A DNA stretch of 64,000 nucleotides from Cricetomys ansorgei (taxonomy: Eukaryota > Chordata > Mammalia > Rodentia > Nesomyidae), in contig JAMJFZ010001133.1 in the NCBI GenBank assembly GCA_026225945.1, positions 62,001 to 126,000 on the forward strand, written 5' to 3'. This document shows positions 55,891 through 64,000 of the stretch, piece after piece. Position 1 is the stretch's first letter. The number at the start of each line of letters is the position of its first letter. Made by a program: the position numbers and the translations under genes. The notes below the pieces were generated by a model. It saw only the letters and a program-made list of their open reading frames with translations, had not been told where the DNA came from and ran no database searches.

Positions 55891-57116
55891 CCCAATAGTA
55901 TTAAGGTTAAGTATTTTTCCCTTGATTGGCCCCCAAAAGGAGCATGCTGTCTTCATGTCCTAAGTCCAAATACCCTGGGAGGAGGGCACTCTTTTATCCT
56001 TCAACGAAAACAGTGGTCTTGGGTACACCTTTTGTTCTCTTTGTTCTGCAAGGTGTCGTTCAATTGAGTTTTATTGAAAATGTAGTGCATTCAGACTCTG
56101 CTCCATCTCCCTCCTCCTGGAAGCTGCTGAGATTGCCAGGTCACCTCTTCTGCTGTTTATTTTCCTCTGATTCCAATAAATATCCCCAATTCACTTCCTA
56201 GTCCATTTTGAAATTCTTTTATCTATGAGACCAAAATATGCCAAGGGAACCCTTGTTCCCTGCTGCTATAGGGAATACTGAAGGGATATTTTAAGGGTAC
56301 CCCTTCATGTGGGCCTTTGATCTCCCCAGAGGTTGCATCCTCCTCCCTCCGGAGGCTCCTAAAGCAGGCAGGATAGAGCCTGCTGGTCTGGAGGCTGGGC
56401 CTCTGAAGGGGGAAGGGTCATGTCTGTGGCTTTGTAAGAGGGTGGAGTACTTTGAAAATTTTGCCCCTAGTTTCTAAATTTAGGGTCTTCAACATCTAAT
56501 TATACTCATAAAGGATTCATTCAACCAGAAGGTAATTGTGTTTTTTTTGTTTTTTGTTTTTAAATGGCCAGTTTATAAGGTGCTGAACTGTAACCAGTTG
56601 CCTTGGTATTTCCTTAGAAATTTATTCTTTTAAAACAAAGCAGAGTTAAATGAAGGGATTGCCATTTAAAACCAACTTTCCAAGTTCTTAGAAGTTCTGA
56701 GTGGAAGTTTATTTCCGTGGGAGAAGGCTTTGGCTTCAGGACACGGTCACTGCCGTAAGGTATTGTTTCTCCTGATTGCAATCTCTGGGGCTTTGGGTGT
56801 TTTTGATCTCCTTAGCTGTGACTTCCCGTATTTTAAATGCTAGGAAAGCTTATTCTCTTTACATTACAGGATTTTATGCTTTATTAACTCTGAGACGCTT
56901 ATACTAAACAGCATTTTTGTATTATGTATTTCAAAGTTGATTTGCTTATGAGAGTCACCTTGCAGTGGACAGTAGTCTTTGGACAGAGTGAAAGTGTATT
57001 CGACCCCAACTTCTTGTTCTCCTAGGAAGATGATGACAGATAACTGAGCCCCCTGAATAGGAGGGGAGAGGACTTTCTGTCTGTGCCCTCAAACAGGTGA
57101 CAGAATTGGGAAGGGC
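55891..57116. other. No supported feature
   Basis: About 1.2 kb of unique-looking sequence. Confidence 0.4.
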
Positions 57117-57245
57117 AGCCAGAGAGATGACTCAGTAGGAAGAACCACTTGCAGACGAATCAGACACAGGATCCAGGGAGAGAAGAGGAGAACTGACTCC
57201 TGAAAGTTGGCCTCTGACCTCCACATAATGCCTCATCTACCATTA
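57117..57245 (+). mobile_element. B3/RSINE1-type SINE
   Basis: 'gccagagagatgactcagta', 'gaagaggagaactgactcct' and 'gaaagttggcctctgacctc', then 'cacataatgcc'. Forward order, ending in an AAT/AAC tail. Confidence 0.8.
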
Positions 57246-57282
57246 TATAATAACAATAATAGCAACAACAACAATAATAATA
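57246..57282 (+). repeat. (AAT/AAC)n trinucleotide tail
   Basis: Mixed aataacaataat and aacaacaac triplets forming the SINE tail. Confidence 0.9.
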
Positions 57283-57920
57283 CGTAGACACATGAGAAGG
57301 GCAACTACTGGCCTTCTCTTAGGAGACCATGGCACAGAAGGAACCTGGAACAGTGGCCCCATCACTCAGCGTACAGCATGATCTCTGTGAGGCATCTTGT
57401 ATGTCAATGAACACGACATCACATTGGGCAGGTGGGCAGCCATATTAGTATGTGCCAAATGACCCAGTATTCTAAACGCCATCAGCTGGGACACAGCATT
57501 GGCAACCCTGGAAGTTCAACAGGAATGTTGTCATCTATGTCAAATCTTATATGCTCTACAGGTGTCATGGACTTACATGTAACTGTCAAGCTAGCCAAAA
57601 GTAAATGATTCTAGTTCTCTTAGAACCGCTGTGCTGCCAACCACAAAACTGGACAGCAGGGACCCCGAGGAAGCGCGCAGAGGACTCTGACAGTGCCGGT
57701 CAGAGTCTGCTTTCCTCTCCGGCACCTTTATGCACACCTTCGGTGCGGGTTTCCTAGAACACAGGCTGTGTCCTTTTCCAATGCTGTTCTTCTCATAGAG
57801 TCCTCTTTCAAGCCAGAAGAAGCACCACGTCTTCATGGTTGGAACTGAAGGCACACTCGCCACCTCTAAACGAAGTGCGAATGCTTTCTGTGACTTCTTA
57901 TAATCTTCTCTGTGTGGGAG
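57283..57920. other. No supported feature
   Basis: Unique-looking; the 121-codon minus frame at 57591-57956 has no support. Confidence 0.4.
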
Positions 57921-57925
57921 ATATC

Positions 57926-58236
57926 TGATGCGGCTCGAATGTGAACCGTCTCCCACAGACTCACGTGTTCGAACTCTTCAGTCCTCAGTAGGTGCTGCTG
58001 TTTGCGGAGGTTGTGGACCGGTTAGGAGGCGGAGCCTCGACAGAGGAAGTGAACCACTGGGGGCAGGCCTTGTGTTTCATGGCTGGGCCCACTTCCTGTC
58101 TTTCTCTGTGCCCCTACCGATGCCGAAACACACCTTTCCCACCACAGTGGGCTGTATCTTCTACCAACTGTGTTTAAATTAAATCCTTCATCCCTTCAGT
58201 TGGTTTTGCCAGGCAATGAGAAAAGTAAGAAATGCA
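57926..58236 (+). mobile_element. MaLR/URR1-like rodent repeat, apparently complete
   Basis: 'gtgaaccgtctcccacagac', 'cacgtgttcgaactcttcag', 'tgcggaggttgtggaccggt', 'taggaggcggagcctcgaca', 'gaggaagtgaaccactgggg', 'ggctgggcccacttcctgtc' and 'gagaaaagtaag'. It starts TG and ends CA, with ATATC (57921-57925) and ATCTC (58237-58241) as an imperfect 5-bp duplication. Family name uncertain. Confidence 0.7.
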
Positions 58237-58241
58237 ATCTC

Positions 58242-60159
58242 AAAAGTATATTAGGCACTGCTGAATCTACGCTTTCCAGAGGGCTCTGCAGAGATTACAT
58301 TATCACTACCCCTCTGACCCCCCTCCCCAAGATTATGTGGCCAAAAAGCCTAGAAAACCTTGAGCTATATTTTTTTTCTTTCTAGAAGGCTCTTTAAAAC
58401 TCCCACGGTATTCTGTTTTCCCTCCTAACCTGCAGGAACGATCTGGAGGACACAGTCCGTGCACCTGCACGCAAACGCTTTTATCGTGCGGCAGAATTCT
58501 CTTGAAAATAGTCTTCCATGGAACACGGTCCGGAGAGCGATCATCTAGGTGTGTTACCATCATTATTGGCAAGGAAACTGAGGTTCTGCCTGCTGTATTT
58601 TCAATGAAACAAGGTTGGGCAAAGCATCTGGTGGTAGACAGCATCGGTGCCTTAATGACAATCATCCGTCCCACTGCGTGTAGGAATTCTCTGTGGAGAA
58701 ACCCGGCTTTGGAGTGTCGCAGCTACAGCCGGATACTAGTTAACCTGTTAACAACAAATAACTGGAAAGCCCGGGAAACCTGCTATGTCCTGAGAGCTAT
58801 TTGAATCATGCTGTTAAGTAGAACTGAAGTGTCTGAGATTGTTAAAGAGCAGACAGGCTAGGGAAAGGATCTCCTTTCTTTTATGTTTTTATGTTGATTG
58901 CTCTTAGTGAGCCCCTTCCTTTAACATTTTTCTACTTTCCTCGGCGTGAGATGGCGTGGCTGCTTGGGTGTGATTCCTTCTTAACCTCCATGTTTTACTT
59001 ACGAGCAGTTTCAAGTCTCCCTGCCCTGGTATGTACTGGCAGGCACCTCCAGTGCCTTTAGATACTCTGGTACAGACGACAGTACTTCTCCTCCTCAAGC
59101 CTTCGATCCTTGTTGTTGTAAAGTCTCTGTAATTAAACATTTTCTCTGTGGTGAGAAAACGGCTTATTTGAAATTGTTTAATAAGCTATTGCTGTGGAAT
59201 GCTCTCATGTAGACCCTAGAGCCAGGACGCTGTTGCTGTAGATTCCCCCATCCCTATTATAGCTCGGGCTTGACTCTCACATTCAATATTTTAGTTGTGT
59301 GCAGAGAACTTTCCAGAAGGGCAACATATTGTTGGAAACAATATCTTGGAAACAACATATTGTGTATCTATTACAGCTATTAAGACTGTATTATAGCTAT
59401 TAAGCTATACACCCTGGGTGGAAAGGAACACAACTAAGTAATTAGTTTATAGTGAGTGAGCTTCCAGCTCATCGCTCTTGACCATTAATCCCTGCAGTGG
59501 CATTGTTTGTCCCACAGGCTGGTGTTTCGGGAACTGTCCATAGGAACATACATATCCGGGCAATGATACAAGTTTTACTTCCTTCAGGTTCAAGTGTAAG
59601 GTCAGTGAACACCTGAAATGTGATCATAAGCAGTAGGGGAGAGGTGAGCAGGTGGATATAGGGGCCCCAGTCTCCCAGGAAATCCTTCTCAAGTCTGGCT
59701 CTTTCCTGGGAATGGGAGGCTTGCTCCTTGGCTTAACAAGGCCTCACATCCTGCTTAGGGCTTCAGGAGTCTTCTGGGAACAAAAGGAGTCTGGCAGCGG
59801 CTGCTGGCTGCTGTAGCTTTTGTGGCTGCCCTTGAATAAGGCTGCTCCTTTCCCATTGCCTTCTTGATCCTCACCATTTCCATACTGAGCGGACCCCTCC
59901 GCGTTGGTGTGGACTAGAGAGTGGAAAGCTCAGAACGCTAGGATGTTTCTAAACATTGGGGGAATTCAGTTTACTGTCTACAGAATATGACCTCGCAGAA
60001 GCTTTGTGCTTTGACTGTGGTGTGGCTTCGAGGAACAGCAGAGCAGGGTCATCCCCAGAGAACTATGTGATGCTGTAATCAGGGGCAAAGAGACAGAGAT
60101 GCTTATTGGTGCTAGATTTATTATGAGAGAAAATTTTTAAAAAATCACAAAAAGTAGAT
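58242..60159. other. Unique-looking stretch
   Basis: About 1.9 kb. A local duplication lies at 59316-59405. Opposed frames of 100-113 codons at 58333-58804 have no support. Confidence 0.4.
59316..59405 (+). repeat. Local duplicated words, partly palindromic
   Basis: 'caacatattgt' occurs twice, about 39 bases apart, with 'ggaaacaa' repeats between. Then 'ttacagctattaag' recurs as 'ttatagctattaag'. This is short slippage-type duplication. Confidence 0.7.
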
Positions 60160-60540
60160 GTTCTGGTGTGAATTATTTTACTGTGATAAACAGCATGGCC
60201 TAAAGCAATCCGGGAAGAAAAAGGTTAATCTCAGCTTACAGTCCATCATGGAGAGAGGTGGAACTTGAGGCGGGAATTGGAGACAGGAACGGAAGCAGAG
60301 GCCATGGAGGAACACTGCTCACTGGCTTGCTTTCCCTGGCTTGCTCAGCCTGCTTTCTTATTCAACCTGGGACCATCTGCCCAGGGACGGCATCACTCAC
60401 AGAGGGCCTGGCCCTGTCATATCACTTCCCAATCAAGAAAATGCCCCATGGACTTGCTGATGGAGGCAGTTCCCCAACTGAGGTTCCCTCTCCCAAGGTG
60501 ACTCCAGTTTGTATCAAGTTGACAAAGACTAACATTTTGG
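60160..60540 (-). mobile_element. MT-type ERVL-MaLR solo LTR, reversed
   Basis: Reversed blocks: 'actgtgataaacagcatggc', 'cagtccatcatggagagagg', 'agaggccatggaggaacact', 'ggcttgctcagcctgctttc', 'caatcaagaaaatgccccat', 'ggaggcagttccccaactga' and 'ttgtatcaagttgacaaaga'. Full-length order of an MT LTR read backwards. The 111-codon frame here is not a gene. Confidence 0.88.
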
Positions 60541-61319
60541 ATTCAGTTCCTCTTGAAGTCACAAAACATCTGTCTAACAAAAATTCACACTAACAATATA
60601 TACACCCGCAAGAGAAACCTCTTCATCTAAAAGGAATTAGGTATGATAATTCGCCGATTAGTTATAAATTCAGATAACTATGGTAACCATAGAAATGATA
60701 CATTTGAGTTAAAATCTTCATTCATTTTTCTCTGCCAGCACGAGAGTATCACATTTTAGGTAAGGTAAATACCTGCCACACCACTTCCTCTCTGCTGAAC
60801 TTGTAAACAGTGTAGGGAAGTCCATAACCAACCAGAATGTGCGGGTTTAAATTTTAAGGTTTTATTGTTCTTATGTACTGTGTGGTCTGTTAGAATTCCA
60901 ACAGAAAGGCTTGGGACTTTACACTCAGATGATGCACTGCAACAAAGACTGCAAAGATACTTTAAGAAAGGTCAGGCTAAGTCATACTTGCAAACTGACC
61001 TTTCTCTCAAAACCAAAGAAATCTCCCTGCTGTTTTAGTACATGTGACTCTTTGCCAAAATGAAAACAACAAACAGAAAAAACAACGCACAAAGAAACAC
61101 CCTCATTGTTCTGTTCCTTTGTTTGTCTTCCTTTCTCAGCTTCTCTTTTGCTGCTAGTTTCCTATACAGTTTACGTGGTGGATTGATGTTTGAAGAAGAA
61201 AAATAGTTCCCTCTGACTTTGCTTTATGAAAGCCCTGTATGTACACACAGGCAGGATGAGCAAGGAAGGGTGGCCCTGACAGCCTCTACTAGCCCAGACA
61301 TCTTCTGTGTCCCTTGCAG
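60541..61319. other. No supported feature
   Basis: Unique-looking, with AT-rich and A-rich patches near 61060-61090. Confidence 0.4.
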
Positions 61320-61392
61320 ACCACCCTACTCAAAAGATACTTCGAAATGAGAAAGGCATTCTGCCAAAGGAAATGCTTGCTATCTGTACATC
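61320..61392 (+). other. Candidate internal exon, 73 nt (speculative)
   Basis: A canonical acceptor ('catcttctgtgtcccttgcag', with a 'ctgac' branch-like word about 40 bases upstream) and a canonical donor ('catc' then GTAAGT) bracket 73 bases. In the third frame the segment reads HPTQKILRNEKGILPKEMLA and continues ICTS, with a soluble-protein composition. A second frame (TTLLKRYFEM..) is also open; the remaining frame has a stop. No repeat was recognised here. The length would change reading phase by one. I do not recognise the protein, so it stays a lead. Confidence 0.3.
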
Positions 61393-62637
61393 GTAAGTGG
61401 CCAGCCAACCATTTCCGTTTCCATAGTGTCACATGGCGAGGAAGCTGGCTGTTGCTGCACCCGCAGAGAAGGAGAAGGAACATTCCACCGGAACTCCCTT
61501 CGCTGCTGCTCAGTACTAAGGTAGTGCTCAGTCCCTGAGTCTGCAGACATCATTCCAGCCTGCAGCCCTGCAGAACTTACGGCTTCCTCTGGAAGTCAGG
61601 GCCTCAGGAAGCCGGGAGCAGAGCTGGCAAGGCAGCAGTTCCTTGCTTCTTTTTTTACTCGCCTTCCTTTCGCTCACTGTGAAACTTGCTGGAGGGGAAC
61701 GTGATTCTCCTTTCAGCCATTTATGCATGGTGACCCCGATCAGCTTTCCTGGTCCTGCATTCATGTGGCCTTTCTTCTGCTTGTGCCACATCCTTTCCCA
61801 GAGTCATTATAAGTCGAGCTTGAATTCCCCTTTTGAATTCTCTCCATCTCAGTCATCTGAATGGGTTCCCAGCAGTTGCTAGAATTTGTTTGATCTACCT
61901 CCTTCGGCCCATTATGTTTCGGGTTGCTATGTCCATTTTTAAAAAAAAAATTTTCATTTTATTCTTAGGCATTGTGGATCACAGTTATTAGAGGGGCTCA
62001 TTTCCTCTGGTGTCATAAGTGATAATTCAGGATGAAGAAAATCAACAGTGGTTTGCTAGTTTTGAACTTTGCTCTTTCGAACCATTAATATATATGGATC
62101 TACAAATAGCTCTTCTGAGTCCAGGGTCGATGGTAGTGATAGGAAAAATACTGTGTACATACGAAAATACTGTATTTATTTGAATAAAACTGTAGTGGGG
62201 CCATGACTGTAGCCCCAATAAAGCAGATTGTCAGTCTCGTTAAAATAGAAGAAGAGCTCATAGAGGGGGAAGACAGTGCTGCTGAGGGTAGTTGGGATCT
62301 AGGAGATCTTTTGAAGCAATAACAAAGCCCCAGTGGAATGGAGTCTTTGTAAGAACTTCTCCAGCTGGCACCGTTCACATAACTCAGTGGGTCTGAATGG
62401 TACGCAGGGTAGAACTTAAGCCACAAGATACCCATGCTTCCCACTATCTGTTCTAGAAGATTTCTGGAAGCCTAAGTCTGCGTGGTCTGGCTTTCTTGGA
62501 ATGGTACAATCAAATGGGCAGAGGCCAAGAAGAACAGTTGGGGCTGAAGGCTGCTCCCCAGGCCCACTGTGTGTCTGAAGCTTTGGGTACCATGTGTGTG
62601 AGGAAGCTGTCCAGGGATGCTCTAGTTTTGTTTCTGG
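61393..62637. other. No supported feature
   Basis: Unique-looking. Minus frames at 62100-62646 (114 and 76 codons) sit next to plus-strand AT-rich sequence. No poly-A tail, domain or splice structure makes them a retrocopy. Confidence 0.4.
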
Positions 62638-62962
62638 AGCTGTCATGAAACACCCTGAGAGAAAACAGTTTAGGGAAGGAAGGTTTTATTTTAACTTACC
62701 ATTCCAGGCCACAGCTCATCACTACAGGGAAATTCACACCAACAAGAGCTAGAGACGGCCAGTCACCTCACATCCCCCACCAAGAGAAAATGAAGCATGA
62801 ACGCTTAGTGCTCAGCTAGATGGGTCCTCTCACATAAACTAGTGTAATCAAGATAATGCCCCACAGACGTGATCGTAGGCCAACCTGATCTAGACAGTCC
62901 CTCCCTGATGCTCTCTTTCCAGCTGGCTATAGGTTGTGCCAAGTTGACAATTAAAGTTACTC
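62638..62962 (-). mobile_element. MT/MaLR-type LTR, reversed
   Basis: 'ggttttattttaacttacca', 'caggccacagctcatcacta', 'cagggaaattcacaccaaca', 'taatcaagataatgccccac', 'ccaacctgatctagacagtc', 'cctgatgctctctttccagc' and 'tgccaagttgacaattaaag'. This is an MT-family LTR in reverse. Confidence 0.75.
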
Positions 62963-64000
62963 ATCCCTGGAGACATCCTAAAGCATCTCAGTAAAGACAA
63001 ACTGTTCTTTCTCCATTTCACATTTTGCTGTAGGCTTCAAGAGCAGCAGGGCTTGAAGGCATGGTGGAAATTGACGACTGAGTCTTTACTGAATGAGCCA
63101 AGAAGCAAAAGCAGACAGGGGAGGAACAGCTGTCTGTACCTTCAGAGGCTGATGAAGCACCATGGTGTCCTGTGACTAGGACAGAGGATGACAGAGGAAA
63201 CTGAAATTCCAATATTGCTGAAAAGTGGGGGAGGAGAGCGGGTGCTTTAGCTAGTGGCTGTTCCCCCCTCCCTGGGTTCCAGCCAGGAGCAGTGCCTTAG
63301 CTCTGGGAAACGATAACACATTCACTGTTGTGACAGGTGGGGCAAATGGACCTTCTTGGAAACTCCATGCTGACAGCCACAGGTTCGGGGATAGCTCCTC
63401 TCTGGCTCCAGCAAGAAACATCTCTTTCTCTGCATTAGCAGTGGTCACTGGAGACCAGCGGTGGTTGTCTTCTTTTGGAGAGCTACCAGCTTCTTATCCA
63501 CACCACCAGCCACTGGCCTGCACCATGACCACTGGATTTCAGAGCTGGTATCAGAGATAGGAGTCCTCCTCCTGCACCATCTACCGGTGCCAAAACAATC
63601 AGATTAATTCTGGTACCAGCCTGCCGAGCTGGCCAGCCCAGTAAGTCTTGGAGGTGTATCTAGACATTCATATTGGCTTGTTTTGTTTTCTTTCCCTGGG
63701 GTGATCTTGGGATTCTTGCCAAGAGGGTCTAATGGCTGTCAGTAGATAATGCCGCATGAAGGTTTTATAAGCTGACATTTCCTGTTGCTAGGCTTCCATG
63801 TCTAAAGGCCAAAGTAAACACTGTTTAGACTCTTTGGATCACAGACTGTTTCTGTCTCTCACTCTTCCTCCTCTTGATCCAGCCCGTGGGTCCTCTCACC
63901 TCTGCCTCTGCACCCAGCTTGTGCAACAGTAGAGAGCTACGATGAGAAGACAGTTACTACCTTCAACCCAGACAGAATTACTAAAACCCATCTTGGGACT
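62963..64000. other. No supported feature
   Basis: Unique-looking sequence to the window edge. A short minus-strand exon-like segment (63900-63936) has an acceptor ('ctgtcttctcatcgtag') and a donor (GTGAGA), but 37 bases is too little to weigh. Confidence 0.4.

Noticed and set aside
60258..60593. 111-codon plus frame
   Set aside because: Lies wholly inside a reversed MT-type LTR.
62100..62646. Minus-strand frames considered as a retrocopy with an AATAAA-like end
   Set aside because: No poly-A tail, no flanking duplication and no recognisable protein.
1..64000. CRISPR arrays, toxin-antitoxin, phage-defence or other prokaryotic systems
   Set aside because: No regular spacer-repeat structure, operons or ribosome-binding sites. 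The repeats are muroid SINEs, LINEs, LTRs and microsatellites.
1..64000. tRNA or small RNA genes
   Set aside because: tRNA-like boxes found belong to ID, B2 and B4 SINE heads. No independent tRNA, U6, 7SK or 5S sequence was seen by eye.

Overview
This window looks like nuclear DNA of a muroid rodent (the mouse, rat, hamster and vole group). The evidence is its interspersed repeats. It holds B1, B2/B3, B4 and RSINE1-type SINEs on both strands, ID-like heads, MT/ORR-type ERVL-MaLR solo LTRs, rodent-type L1 pieces, and many (CA)n, (GA)n, (TTTA)n and (TTTC)n tracts. B2 and RSINE1 are muroid-lineage SINEs. The L1 3' UTR near 37.6-38.9 kb does not look like young Mus L1 and hints at a cricetid (hamster, vole or deer mouse), but the species is not settled.

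No protein-coding gene, tRNA, rRNA, CRISPR array or other prokaryote-like system can be supported. No CpG island was seen. The listed open frames are short, and most run through microsatellites or SINEs. The window therefore reads as a long intron or an intergenic stretch. A few exon-like segments with good splice signals are listed at low confidence: 7186-7245 (+), 49367-49430 (-), 50515-50658 (+), 61320-61392 (+) and 27625-27712 (-). Pseudo-exons of this quality are common in introns, so these are leads rather than genes.

Layout: 0-13 kb holds an old MLT1 LTR end, B4, B1 and RSINE1 SINEs, two MT-type LTRs, two long pyrimidine tracts (6.1-6.4 and 11.5-11.7 kb) and a roughly 40-bp minisatellite (9.48-9.66 kb). 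The stretch 13-18 kb is mostly unique and carries a second minisatellite of about 47 bp (16.09-16.27 kb). From 18 to 26 kb there is a mixture of B2 SINEs, MaLR LTRs and RSINE1. The stretch 26-28.5 kb is nearly free of repeats.

From 28.5 to 39 kb is a transposon-dense block. It contains a hAT fragment, an L1 5'UTR/ORF1 piece abutting an antisense ORF2 piece, two copies of one ~320-bp LTR (the second nested inside another L1), a MaLR LTR with visible 5-bp target duplications, and a 5'-truncated L1 3' end. From 39 to 48.5 kb there are a B1 nested in an RSINE1, old antisense L1 sequence, two B1 copies with clear target-site duplications, and antisense B2/B3 and LTR elements. From 48.5 to 64 kb the sequence is mostly unique, with scattered SINEs, three LTRs and the better exon-like segments.

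Repeat family names come from recognised consensus features read by eye. Boundaries are usually good to about 10-20 bases unless a target-site duplication fixes them. Since no gene is identified, no pathway or operon statement can be made.
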